Shown here piece after piece: positions 49,461 through 60,338 of a stretch of DNA of 64,000 nucleotides (position 1 is the first letter of the stretch; every line of letters begins with the position of its first letter). This DNA comes from Carallia brachiata. Its lineage: Eukaryota > Streptophyta > Magnoliopsida > Malpighiales > Rhizophoraceae. The stretch is taken from contig JADCRB010000042.1 in assembly GCA_021464245.1 (NCBI GenBank), forward strand, positions 2,649,914 to 2,713,913, in the 5' to 3' direction. The notes below the pieces were generated by a model, which saw only the letters and a program-made list of their open reading frames with translations, searched no databases and was not told where the DNA came from. The translations under genes and the position numbers were made by a program.

Positions 49461-52400
49461 ATGTTTGGTGGCAACAATAGTAATCTTCTGCTTCCAGTTT
49501 TTGTGGATGAGAATCGTTTTCCTTATCAGGCTAATGCTTCAAATCAACTACAGTTATTTGGCAGTGGTGAGTTCTCATTTCGGATAGCTAACAAATTAAA
49601 TTAAATGCACTTTAAGTTGTACCATACAACTCATTTTACTTTTTATCGTGTGTGATTGAGACTGTTTGTTGATTTTGTTCTATCCCTTCATCAACCATTA
49701 TTTGTGGGCAAATTTCCCTCGTTATCATACCATATTTTGAAAATTTCGGTCCATCGGTGTATTTGTGTCAGAGCGACAGTGCAACAAATGTTAAGGGTGC
49801 ATGATATAGGTTGAAGCTTTGGTTTCAAATTTGGGAACAGATTGACCTCTAGAGGCTGACCCTAGGAATGGAAACTAGGGAAACAGTCACCAAAAAGTGA
49901 TGAAATTTAAGAGGATGTGGCGTCATCTGGAATTAGGGTCAACAAAGTCACAGAGAGAGAGAGAGGGGGGGGGGGAGAGAGAGAGTATTTCGCCTTATTT
50001 TTTTTTCTGGTCTTCTGTTTCTCTCTCTTTCCTAATTCACAGTCTATCTAGCTTTGTTTGTCCAACTCTTTTATTCTGGTGAACTGTGAGAGGTTTCACC
50101 ATTTCTCGCATTTCTTCTAGTTGTTTGTTTCGATCTCTTTTCCTGATTCATACAGTATCTATTGAGCCATTTTCAACCCTTTTTAGTCCTTTTTGATAAG
50201 TGTATGTACCTTAGATTGGGCATCAAACATGTTAGGCTTCTTGATAAGCATACCCATTCTTAGTATACATGGGCTGAGTAAGACTGGATGAAATGTACTA
50301 ATGGCAAACCGTGGTTGAATGTTGAGCCTCTTTTTCCCATAGATGGTTTCGTACGTATGTTTACTTGGGTGTTTTCCATTATGACAGCACAATAGCAATT
50401 GCTGTTGGTTTGATATCAGACTCTCTAAGTTGGACGCCATTGACTTATATGTATTGGTGCCTAGAACTAGCTGCATAAGGTTCTTATGACAGATTAAATG
50501 GATGAGGCTAATAAGTGAGATGTTGAAGATGCCTTTAAAGAGGAATGGAATCTGATCATTAATGCGAGGGATTAGTGGCAGTCCATTTTTCAATGCGCAC
50601 TCTTATGTGATAATTGAATTTGTAGCATAAGTAGCCATGTTTTTATATCCATTAATAATCGGTCAAATTAATTAGTCACTCAATTTGGGAGATAGTACAT
50701 TAAATTACTTGCCTGGCTTGTTTATGTTCTACAATGCCGAAATTTTGCTCCATCCCTGCCCCTTACCAAAGAAATGAAAATGCTAAAATGAGGAACTTCA
50801 CAAAAAAGGTAGTTGTCTGATTTTTAATTTGCTTTCTTGTGTCCAGTGCCAACTGGATGCAGCATTGATCCAGTTAACTATTTTGGGAGTGAAAATATCA
50901 CTCCTATGCTTCAGACAAACAAACGAGGGATGGAAACAGAGGATATCAGTAGACAACAAAGACTGCAGATTTCCTTGAACAATAATGTCCGTCAAGATGA
51001 TCCTGATCGCTCAGGGAGCATTCCAAACCCCAACCCAGTATCCACTGGATTAAGGCTATCATATGATGATGATGAACGCAACTCTTCTGTAACTTCTGCG
51101 AGTGGAAGCATGACAGCTACACCATCTTTTCTTTTGTCTCTGGTGACAACATAAGGACCGAGCTTGATCGGCAGAAAGAAGAGTTTGACCACTTTGTTAA
51201 GATCCAGGTACTTCTCTCCTCTAAAAATATACACGCACAATAGTTTGCCCTCTGTCTTTGATTCCTTTGGCACCTGTTCGTGATTTATGCTTAATAACTG
51301 GGATTCTATGTTTGCATTGTTACATCAATTAAAACCTGAAATACCAATCTTTCATTGTCTATAGTAAACTGCTATGCTTTCTCTAACCTTTTGTTAAGAG
51401 TGCAAACTCCTATATTCCTAAAGTATGAAGACCTAACATGGATTATAACGTCATGTGCTTCCCTATCTACTGGCTTTAGTTTTTAGGTGGATGTGAGGTC
51501 CCACAAGGTAATTTGACATGGTTTTAGAGCTTAATTCCCCCTCTTGTCTGCACTTGTTCTGCTGTGGTTTGGCCTTTTCTTTACTTTCAATTTAATCAGT
51601 TTAGCCAAGTGCTAGTGGGGCCTGGTACTTGGGTTTGACCCGTTCAGTTTAGTTTCATTAGGTCATGTGCTAGTCGTGCCCACCACTTGTGAGAGAGTGT
51701 GTTAAAGAGTATAAAATCTCATATTGCTAATGTAGGAAGGCTAACACGACTCATAATGTCTATTAGCTTCCTGCATATAGCTTGAGCTTTTAGGTAGACA
51801 TGAGGTTTTAAGGTTTATTTGATGCTTTTTGAACCTTCTTGCCATGTTTTCCTGAACAACTTTGAATTCCAACCTGCTGCCAACTCCATTTCTTCTTTTC
51901 AGATATGTGGATTTCGAAAATTGAATTATTCATACATTTATAAATGTACATGTGGTGTTTTGATCTAATAGAATGTTTACAATGTCTGCACAGGAGGAGC
52001 GTTTGGCTAAGGGTGTAAGGGACATTAAGCAGAGACATGTTGCTTCTTTTCTTGCCGCCATTGAGAAAGGTGTGAACAAGAAGTTACGGGAAAAGGATAT
52101 GGAGATAGAGAACATGAATCGCAGAAACAAGGAATTAGTTGAGAAAATAAACCAGGTTGCTGCAGAAGCTCATAATTGGCACTACAGGGCAAAATACAGT
52201 GAGTCAGTTGTAAATGTCTTGAAGAGCAACCTCCAACATGCACTTTCACAGGGTGCTGACCAAGGGAAGGAAGGATTTGGGGACAGCGAGGTTGATGACG
52301 CTATCTCTTACATTGATCCTAACAACTACTTGAACATTCAAGGAGGGCCTGCAAAACCTCTGTACAGGAATCACCAGGGCTCCAAGGAACATATGACCTG

Positions 52401-52545
52401 CAGAGCCTGCAAGGCGAAGGAGGTGTCCATGTTATTAATGCCCTGTAGGCATCTCTGTTTATGTAAAGAGTGTGACATGTTAATCAATATTTGTCCTGTA
52501 TGCCAGCTGATCAAAACTACAAGCGTCGAAGTATACTTGTCTTAA
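49461..52545 (+). CDS. BOI/SBP-type RING E3 ubiquitin ligase, with one frameshift
   Basis: Coding exons 49461-49566, 50847-51207 and 51994-52545. Reading across one indel, the product is 339 residues. The N-terminus (MFGGNNSNLLLPVFVDENRF, ASNQLQLFG) is typical of the S-ribonuclease-binding/BOI family. Residues about 157-240 form a coiled coil and WRD-like region (RLAKGVRDIKQRHVASFLAA, HNWHYRAKYSESVVNVLKSN). The C-terminal RING (residues 292-326) has the family spacing CRACKAKEVSMLLMPCRHLC followed by LCKEC..CPVC. Such proteins attach ubiquitin to regulators in defence, cell-death and hormone signalling. In the typed sequence CTCTGGTGACAACATAAGG hits a stop at 51152 after 137 codons. One more G at 51142-51143 restores SLGDNIRTELDRQKEEF and the phase needed at the next exon. 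The whole coiled coil and RING lie beyond the break. Confidence 0.88.
49938..49986. repeat. GA/G microsatellite in RING-gene intron
   Basis: (GA)n, then a run of about eleven G, then (GA)n again, within the first coding intron. It is prone to length polymorphism and to assembly error. Confidence 0.85.
51398..51830 (+). repeat. two tandem relics of an LTR/TRIM-like repeat in RING-gene intron
   Basis: Copy 1 (from ~51398) reads CTAAAGTATGAAGACCTAAC .. CTTTAGTTTTTAGGTGGATG TGAGGTCCCAC .. ACATGGTTTTAGAGCTT. Copy 2 (from ~51705) reads GCTAATGTAGGAAGGCTAAC .. GCTTTTAGGTAGACATGAGG. The ACATGGTtTtAGAGCtT tail resembles the initiator-tRNA primer-binding site found next to plant LTRs (TGGTATCAGAGC). 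The middle part (GTGCTAGTGGGGCCTGGTAC) is a repeat text common in dicot introns. No coding capacity. Confidence 0.45.
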
Positions 52546-53510
52546 TTCATGGAGTAAATCACTCAAGTTATATACAACCCTCATTGTGAGATGGTATGTT
52601 TCAACTTTCTACAGTTACTTTGAGATGTGAGCTGTATGTGGATCAATACTTAAGTTGCTGAAATGAAGCTAAAATGAAACTTGGGTGATCTTGTAACTTC
52701 TGTTTGTTTTTCATTTACAGCTACTTCGCTCTCCCCTATTCGTGTGGGCACTTGCATGCATTTCATAGTAGTTGTCTGACTGTTTTGAGTGAAAATTCTG
52801 TTTTCCGAATGCTTTGTGTACATGTCTCTGAAGCTGCTTCCCAACCCCTATGCAAGGTAGTAGCTAGGCAACATGGATTAATCAGCTTGCCCAAGTAACA
52901 TTATGTTAATCAAGTTCAATGATCACCGTATATTATTCACTTGATGCTGCAAAAGAAAACTTTGCTTTGCAGCTATTGATTGGCTTAGTAAAGATAAGTA
53001 ATACCGAATGGTAGATGGCCATAGAACTTTTGATCTTGAAGGTAATAAATGTACTGGTTGAATTCGAACGAGACTTCTCTCTAATTGTTGAAAATTTGTG
53101 CAAGAGCATAATCTTTGGATTGTTTAATTTCAGATTCACAACTGGGAAAAGTATTGTTTCTTTTGGGACAATCTCTGATATTGAGTGAAATAACTTGGTT
53201 ACCAAATGCGAGATCTCGCTGATTCCTGATAAGCTTGAATAAAAAAATTGTTTATGTACAAGGAAAAAAAAGGTAGCAATGTTGAATCCCAGAGGAAAAT
53301 TTTTGTTCGGCAGACCAAGAATTGACATTAACACAATCAACCTCCCAGAGCAGTGGTTCTGCGCGGTGTTGACTATCGACATGATTTTGCATCTATCACT
53401 GAAGTTGGGAGGTAACACGGCCCCCAAAAAGCGAAGACTGCAAGGGAAGCACCGCAAAAGCATTCTGAAACAGGACATCCTCTGTTTTAAAAAGTTCCGC
53501 AGGAGTCTTC

Positions 53511-53577
53511 CTACATTGCTGCTCTTTTCTTCTTGGATGCAGATCCCACTTGAAAACGGTCAACACTTGTCAATGAT
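53511..53577 (-). pseudogene. duplicated, inactivated last exon of the RBM48-like gene
   Basis: This segment encodes SLTSVDRFQVGSASKKKRAA M-stop. It aligns with the true last exon 177 bp away (IQSSTDHLQAGPASKKTRVE and so on), and flanking bases align as well (TTGTGT..CTTTCA upstream, GGAACTTTT downstream). The acceptor has changed from TTTCAG to TTTCAA, and the first codons are shortened by two bases, so splicing to it would misread. I take it as a local tandem exon duplication that has decayed. Confidence 0.65.
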
Positions 53578-53679
53578 TTGAAAGGTGGAACACAATCAAA
53601 AACTCCATTACAGCAGAGAAATGTCACGGAAAAACTATGGGACTGGATGTGCTCTCCAGTCACCCTGGTAAAAGTTCCA

Positions 53680-55832
53680 TTAGATTCTTCTTCTGTTTTC
53701 CACTCTTGTTTTCTTGGACGCAGGCCCAGCTTGGAGATGGTCAGTACTTGACTGAATCTGAAAGACACAAAAAAATTGCTTCTCTATCTGATATTGAAAC
53801 CCAAAGATATTTCCAGAAAAAACGATATCGCAAAGGCTTAGCACCTTATTAAGTTTCTCCCTGACTAATCTAACAGTCTGATTCATAGATTGAGATGGGA
53901 AATAATCCTGCAATATTGAGAAGTACAGATTAGTCCAGGAAAAAAAATGACCAGCAGTTAGCCACGATAGTAACATTATTCCTTTTTAACAAATCTAACA
54001 CAATCTTTAAAAATTTACAAATCTAGCACAGTTTAATTATTTTTTAACAAATCTAGCACAACCTTTAAAGATTTACAAATTTATCACAGTTCAATTATTT
54101 TCTAACAAATCTAGTACGCTGTCAATTAAAAATAACTAGTTAAAAGTAACTGAATCATTTAATATACACATATGACACGTCTACATCTAAATCTAGTACA
54201 GTTTAAAACCCCTAAATGTCATATATACATATGTGCATACTAGGAGATTCGATTATTTTTAACTGATAGTGTGCCAAATTTGTTAGAAAATAATTAAACT
54301 GTGTTAGATTTGTTAGTTTTTAAAGGTGATGCTACATTTGTTAGAAAATAATTAAACTGTGCTAGATTTGTAAATTTTTAAAGGTTGTGCTAGATTTATA
54401 AAAAAGTGTAAAGGTGGTAACATTTTTTGATATTAACTCTGTTCCTAAATTATGTCTATGTCATAGAAAATATGCATAAAACAAACTCCATGATAGCCTC
54501 CGTTCTAAAAAACAAACAAAAATACCTAGGGCATAAATAGCTGGTAAACATGATATCTGAGCAACAAAGAAAAAGGCATTAGAGTGTCAATTTATTGGCA
54601 AGGCAGACAAAAAACCTGGTCAGAGGAAACTCTTGTGATAGGAGGATTATTTGCCTGAGCATGATGTTGCGATTCTCCAGAATCCCTACGGAAAGAAAAG
54701 GAAGCAAGTAGTTGTCAAATTTTCATTGATGAAAAACTACAAGCAAGGCACTTGATAGAGGTGGAATGGGGCACCTAAACAAAGTCTAAAAGAAAAGGCA
54801 GCCCACCAAGACAAGTTAGAATAGTTCTGCTGAGTAATGAAGTTAGGCTGCAAGGGAACTGCCAGCAATGGAGCCTCACTTGAAGCTCCTACTTTATGAA
54901 CTTGAGGCTCCTTGCGTCTTCCAGCTGAAACGCAAAGCATCATGCAACAATAATCCCATATCACCACACAGAATGCATAACAAGCAGAAATTTGGAAACT
55001 CAATCAAAATGATCCAACTTTGGTGTCACATAAAATCTTACAGTTCAGCCGTGCTAAAACTTCCTTTCTTCTTCCTTCTAACTTATCGATTGTGTCCGAT
55101 AGGCTCTCAAAATGAGGAGCATATGACACCTGCAGTCTATTTCCAAGGAACACAAACTCGTCGAATTTTCTCTTCGCAAACCTATAATACAGACAAATGA
55201 AAAGACACTCAACACCCATAACATTTCTAACTCTCTGCAACATGAATTGATAGTTCAATCAACAAATGAACCCGAAGTGTAAACAGCCAAACCCCAATTC
55301 ACCTGGCATTGCAGGCCAAACGGAATTTGACCCAGTAAACATCAGTAAAAGATTCACAGTCTTCTGCATCCATCGGTTTAAAGCTAAAAAATTGAAATAA
55401 AAATAATAATAACAGTACTTTAATAAAGAGGAACAAAAAAGAAAATTCATCAACGCAACAAGCAAAAAAAAAAAAAAAGAAAGAAACCCAAAAAAAAAGG
55501 AAAAGAAAAAGAAAAACTCACTCTTCAATATCCCCACAGGAAGAGAAAAGCTTAAGCAAATCATCACCACAACCCAACGCAGGCACGTTCCTCACTATCA
55601 AATATCTGTTTTAAAGAACCAAATTAACTAAAATAAAAAAAAAAGAAGCAAAATTTAATATTGGGCTTTAAAAAAAAAAAAAAAAAAAACAAAACTGATG
55701 CTATATAACTAGTTTTAATATTAGAGTACATAAACATTAAAAAAAAAAAAAGAGAAAAGAAAAACACAACCTTGATTCATCGCAAACAGTGTAAACACGA
55801 ACCGCAGGAGGCTCGTCCTTGTATCTTGGCAT
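53680..55832 (-). CDS. RBM48: RBM48-like RNA-binding protein
   Basis: Eight exons: 55832-55771, 55605-55522, 55383-55303, 55181-55042, 54924-54807, 54685-54616, 53907-53845 and 53757-53680. All GT..AG junctions are phase-consistent, giving 231 residues. The start MPRYKDEPPAVRVYTVCDES and the RRM that follows (YLIVRNVPALGCGDDLLKLF .. SFTDVYWVKFRLACNARFAK RKFDE .. LQVSYAPHFESL) are characteristic of RBM48, which together with ARMC7 acts in splicing of U12-type introns in maize and animals (family knowledge). The C-terminal tail is basic (PASKKTRVENRRRI). Exon 5 must use the donor CTTG|GTGGGC; the other candidate, GTGCCCC, gives the wrong phase. Intron 6 carries a foldback element, and a dead copy of the last exon lies downstream. 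The gene is convergent with the RING gene. Confidence 0.87.
53970..54425. mobile_element. ~455-bp hairpin MITE in intron 6 of the RBM48-like gene
   Basis: Two long inverted arms of about 170-190 bp (53970-54140 and 54240-54425) share AAATCTAGCACAgttTAATT, ATTTTCTAACAAATCTAG and CTTTAAAAATTTACAAATCT. Each arm itself contains two or three direct copies of a ~55-bp unit (TCTAGCACA..TTTAATTATTTTnTAACAAA). The loop holds CACATATGACACGTCTACAT. The terminal few bases (GTAACATTATT against GTTACCACCTT) match poorly and no target duplication is clear. Confidence 0.7.
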
Positions 55833-55943
55833 TGTCCGAAAATTGGGAATTTCGAGGAAATGCAATCGAAACTGTCTTCTTCTTACAATGATCGAATCTG
55901 ATCAATTGAACTGAAAGAACTTGCAGAGCTGTTTTTGTTGGAA

Positions 55944-55952
55944 TTAGGGTTT
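55944..55952 (-). promoter_or_regulatory. telo-box before the RBM48-like gene
   Basis: The minus strand reads AAACCCTAA, about 110 bp upstream of the ATG at 55832. Telo-boxes are known enhancers of growth-linked housekeeping promoters in plants; the assignment here is by motif and position. Confidence 0.45.
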
Positions 55953-57339
55953 AAAGGTTGACCTCAATCAAAACGCAAAAGCTAGGAAATCTGGAAAAAA
56001 AAAAAAAAAAAAGGAAATTCAATTGCAAATTGCGAATTCCTTCGGGGGGTTTAAGGCGTTTGGATTTGAGATTTGAGACAGGATTATTAAGACCCTAATT
56101 TCGAATTAGTTTTTGCCCTTTTCAGTTTTTCCTTTTTTTTTTTTTTTTTCTTTTTTGGTATTTATACATGGGTGACCATCGGTTTGGTTCGAATCGGAAC
56201 CAGAACCGGACCGCTTGTTAATTAAATCGGATCGATCAGTCGGTTCCGGTTCTTCCTTTTAAAAACCATAGAATCGGTAATTTATTCAGTAATTTTTTCA
56301 AGCAACCAAACGTAATTTATAGTACACATTATAAGTAAAAACGAGGTAAATGATAAATTAAAAATTTGTAAGTAATAGAACTATGTTAATTTTAATTCTT
56401 TTTAATCTTAAAATGGAATTATAAACAACTTAATTAATATTTAATTAAGTTCAAGCTATATTGTTATTTAAATTTTTTATTTTTAACCTTAATTCAAATT
56501 TGATTTTTACAATTTATGTCATTAAAAAAAAGTAAAAAATAGATCAAATTAAAATTGGAATCGGAACCGTTGATAAATTGGAATCAAAACTAAAACTAGA
56601 ACGAGATCGGACTATTTACAGGATAATTCGGTTAAAGTTTAAGATATTTGAGAACCAAAACCAACCTTTTAAAATTATATCTGAATCAAAATTGAATTGA
56701 GATTAAGTCTATATTTATTACTTATTAATTATTATCCTCCACCATTATTTGGAAAAGGAAAAGGAAAAGTATAAAATATCCAAATCTTAAACATATCAGG
56801 AAAAAGGTTAAGTTTTGGTCCAAAAATATCCAATTTGTAAATCAACCTCGTCAAAAAAAAAAAAAAATCCAGTGATTTAATTCCACAAAAATTGGTTTGA
56901 AATTCTATATTAAAGTTTCTCTAATAAATAAACCAAAGTTAAGAATTCATTTAAACTTGTCAGTAGTTTGTTTAAAAATTATTACAAATTTTATTTAATA
57001 CATCATTAAAATAAGTTTGTTAAGTTTATTAGAGTCATGAAAATAAATTTTTTATAAAAATAAAATTCAAAATATATTCATTTTAGGGCGCGGATCCTGG
57101 TAATTTCTGAGAAATTGCATACTTAACTGATTAGAAATTCTATATAACAACACTAAAATGATGCATGTTGTAAAAGTTGTATTATAAAAAATTTATTAAA
57201 TTAAAAAAATAAATAAATTAGTGTATAATCTTGGATTGATTATATGCATACTCTTTTTATTTTATGTGTCCACGTAATTCTGAACCGAAAGATCCAATCA
57301 TCCAATGGCCTTTTAAACCAGAATGGAAGCAAGCCGATT
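55953..57339. other. AT-rich spacer with a decayed repeat
   Basis: Divergent intergenic region between the RBM48-like gene and the peptidase gene. The middle, 56160-56720, is a decayed CGGTTC/GAACCG repeat; the rest is A/T runs without coding frames. Confidence 0.5.
56160..56720. repeat. decayed repeat with partly inverted CGGTT-type ends
   Basis: The left part (CATCGGTTTGGTTCGAATCG, GAACCAGAACCGGACCGC) and right part (GGAATCGGAACCGTTGATAA, AACGAGATCGGACTATTTAC, GAGAACCAAAACCAACC) are related in opposite orientation. The interior is AT-rich. It belongs with the similar patches near 15930 and 27060. Confidence 0.4.
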
Positions 57340-57989
57340 TTCAGAGGGCCAAATTGAAGTTCTACAAAAGGAGAGACGGCAATCTTTGGATCCTTCCGCT
57401 GGGGCAGAGCGAAGCGAGAATTTGGAGGTTAAACTCAGATCCTTCCCTTCACTTCTCTAATCTTTATTTTGCTTTTGTTTAATATTTTGTCCTGTTTTTC
57501 TTTTTCTCCATCTTATTATTATTATTATTGTTATTTTTGTAAATCTCTTTTTGAAGGGGAGGATTATGGGTCGTTTAGATATATAAAGTTCGATTCTTTT
57601 TGGTAATTTTTGTCTCTCTCATTTTGTTGAGAAAGTTTTAAACTTGAAATTTCTGTTGAATGATTTTAAAATTTTTTTTTTAGGGGAAATCTCATCTTCG
57701 CTGTTAATTCTCAACTTGGATGATTTTTCCCTTTTCGAGTTAGATTACATAAACTGTTTTGTAACTGCTTGAACAAAGGCTGGAATGTAGACACGTGGCT
57801 GTGGGACAATACATGTGAACATGTGTGTAGTTTCTGATGTTATGTATGATGTTGCTTGTGATGATCATGGAGGTTTCTGGGCTGTTGCTGTTGTTGTCTT
57901 AATAGGTGGGGTTTGGTGCATTCTTAGGTTTCAGACAGAATTCTTCTTTTAAAAATTTTGGGAATTGTTTCAGCGTCCAAGACGAGGGG
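57340..57989 (+). other. 5' leader exon and intron of the pyroglutamyl-peptidase gene
   Basis: A GC-richer segment ending TTTGGAG|GTTAAAC near 57428 probably forms a non-coding first exon. It is joined to the ATG exon at GTTTCAG|CGTCCAAG (57971/57972). The intervening ~540 bp is T-rich. Inferred from splice-site likeness. Confidence 0.4.
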
Positions 57990-59727
57990 ATGGAATCCGA
58001 AGGGCCGAAGGCTGTGATTGTTAATGTCACTGGATTCAAGAAGTTCCATGGTGTTTGCGAAAATCCTACAGAGACAATTGTTAACAATTTACAGGGTTTC
58101 GTGGAAAAGAAAGGTTTGTCTCCTGGTGTCACTCTGGGAAGTTGCACTGTGCTTGAGACTGCCGGAGATGGCGCTCTAGCAAAGTTATACGAGGTCTTCG
58201 AATTGGGCATTGAAGCAAGGAATGCTGACAAGAATGAAAAAGTCGTATGGGTTAGTTCTTAGTTGTGCAACTTTTCATGTTTGATGAATTGCTACATTGT
58301 GACCCTTATAAGTCATAATCATTTTCCCTGTTTCTAATATTACCCATCATTCATTTTTCAGGACTCTTTTTTTTTGTTCACATATCTTTGGTTGTTGCAA
58401 TTAGACTACATTGTTTTGGGATCCATTACACTTTGTTTGATTATATTCTATTTGAGATTTGGGATGTTGAGGAGATTAATTTATGTGATAAATTAATGCA
58501 CCTGTTGGTGATCATACAGGGAAATTATAATGTCCTGATTTCTACTCTTATGTTTATAACATTCTGTGACAAGCTTGAAACTTGAAGGGGTATCAAAGGT
58601 TTGGCGGGGGGATAATGATTTTGCAGAAGCATATATCTGATTTTTCCTTAGAACCCATAGTGTCGAAGCCTTGTTACCTTTTACGAGATTGACGCCCAAA
58701 TATATCCCTGTGTGGTAGATGTTGATCATGCTTGGAAATTGGAATCTTTTGATATCTTATCCTATATCTATAAAATTTTGTGATGAGCTTGAAATGTTAT
58801 TAAATATTTGAGGAGGATATTGATTTTGCAGAAGCATACATTACACCAAAGCTATTTTGTATTTCTGGATTGAGTTTTAGTGAATTTTAAGGCGTCATCT
58901 TCATTGCTTTTTCAGCTTCACTTGGGGGTGGATAATGGGGCACAAACATTTACCCTTGAGAGACAGGCAGCAAATGAAGCCAACTTCGATTGTCCAGATG
59001 AACTTGGTTGGCAACCTAAGGTTAATGTCTTTCCTTCTGCATGATGTGTTGTTTCCTTGGATTTTTATGGTGGCGTCATATCTCTTTTCTGCTGTCTCTC
59101 TTAGCAAGGATTACGACTAAGTTTTTCATGAATGGGAAGTAATATTACCATGTACTGAAGATTTTCGTTTATGATTTTTTTGGTCTACTAAACTTTGTTT
59201 TCCCTTTTCAGCAACATCCCATAGTCCCAGTAGATGGAGGAACGTCCTGTACAAGAGAGGTAATTTATGACCTTTTTTGTGTGATGTTATGATAGAAAAC
59301 ATGTTCTAGGTGACAACACCTTCACGGTGTCAATGGAGAGCTAAACTTTTTATCAAGCACAATTCCACTAAAAGTGTGATTCCGGCAGAATTGTTCAGTG
59401 AAGCGTGTTGCTATTTCAATTTCAACATATCCTATGCATTTGCTTCCTAGAACATGCGTTAACTTCTTACTATTTGTTTTGCAAAAGACCTGTTGCTCCG
59501 TCGAGCAGATACTGAAGCTCATGAAGAACGAAGGCTATGATGTTACAGTTTCGGATGATGCAGGCCGCTTTGTATGCAACTATGTCTACTATCACTCTCT
59601 TCGGTTTGCTGAACAGAAGGGTCACAAGTCTCTGTTTGTCCATGTTCCTCTCTTTTCCGGAATTGACCAAGAAACCCAGATGCAATTCGTCGTCTCCCTT
59701 TTGGATGCCATTGGAGCAACATGTTAA
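57990..59727 (+). CDS. pyroglutamyl-peptidase I (peptidase family C15)
   Basis: Four exons: 57990-58250, 58916-59020, 59212-59259 and 59488-59727. All are phase 0 and the product is 217 residues. C15 enzymes remove N-terminal pyroglutamate from peptides in the cytosol with a Glu-Cys-His triad. Here the expected residues are Glu102 (LERQAANEANF), Cys168 (SDDAGRFVCNYVYYHS) and His190 (SLFVHVPLF), so the enzyme should be active. The start MESEGPKAVIVNVTGFKKFH GV is the usual plant N-terminus, slightly variant from GFGRFHGV. The exon 4 acceptor GCAAAAG|ACC is weak but keeps the frame. Intron 1 contains an imperfect tandem duplication (58526-58850). The Arabidopsis homologue At1g23440 lies just before a PPR gene, as here (from memory). 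Confidence 0.93.
58526..58850 (+). repeat. imperfect tandem duplication in intron 1 of the peptidase gene
   Basis: Two ~110-bp units share ACATTCTGTGACAAGCTTGA AAcTt against AAATTTTGTGATGAGCTTGA AATGt, and GGATAATGATTTTGCAGAAGC against GGATATTGATTTTGCAGAAGC. They start near 58526 and 58740. Both copies contain TTTTGCAG, a potential decoy acceptor. Confidence 0.65.
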
Positions 59728-60338
59728 TATAATGTGATCCTTGGATTCAACTGAAACGTGCACGATATATCATTGTTCATGTAAATTGACTAAAGAAGTT
59801 ACTAAATAATTGTAAAGGAATGAAGCCCATTTGAATTCTTGGGGTGCCATGTGAAGCAAGTTTTCTTGTCTTTAACTTTCTAATTTATTGGTATGATTCA
59901 TTTCTTTGGTCAAAATTGATATAGGAGTGGAAAAGTGCACAGCATTGCACATTTCTACTTTTAGAGATACAATTCATAAGGTTTTTTTTTTTTTTTTTTT
60001 TTAAACGGATTTGCTTGTTTGCTGGAACGGAGTTCAAGTAGTTTACATTACATTGCTCAATTGGAAGACGAGTATTTGAGCAAGGAGAAAAGGTTTTGCA
60101 AATTGGCAGGCAACTCATAGTTGTTACAAAGTCGTAATCTCAAATTTAAAATTTAATTGAAGTCGGTAATATAAACTTAAGTGGATGATGTCATAATGTA
60201 ACGTAATTTAATTGAAGTTAGTCATATAATTCTCATGAGTTCAGTCTCGATAAGAGTCGGATGTACTGTTGGAATAGCCCCTAGACGGCACAATCTCAAC
60301 TTCAAAATGCCAATGTTAATCTAAAAAGAATGTGAGCA
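59728..60338. other. spacer between peptidase and PPR genes
   Basis: Holds the 3' UTR of the peptidase gene, a run of about 20 T near 59983, and a repeat-like patch (60125-60290). No coding frame of note. The PPR leader must be short. Confidence 0.5.

Noticed and set aside
53279..53581. 100-codon plus-strand frame between RING and RBM48 genes
   Set aside because: It overlaps the duplicated exon on the other strand and shows no family motif.
54737..54806. Read-through of RBM48 exon 5 to a stop (WWAAFSFRLCLG and onward)
   Set aside because: The donor CTTG|GTGGGC joins in phase to exon 6 (DSGESQHHAQ), which continues the family-like tail; the read-through sequence is intronic.
57264..57482. 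72-codon frame before the pyroglutamyl-peptidase gene
   Set aside because: It lies over the likely non-coding leader exon and its donor; no similarity to C15 N-termini, which start at 57990.
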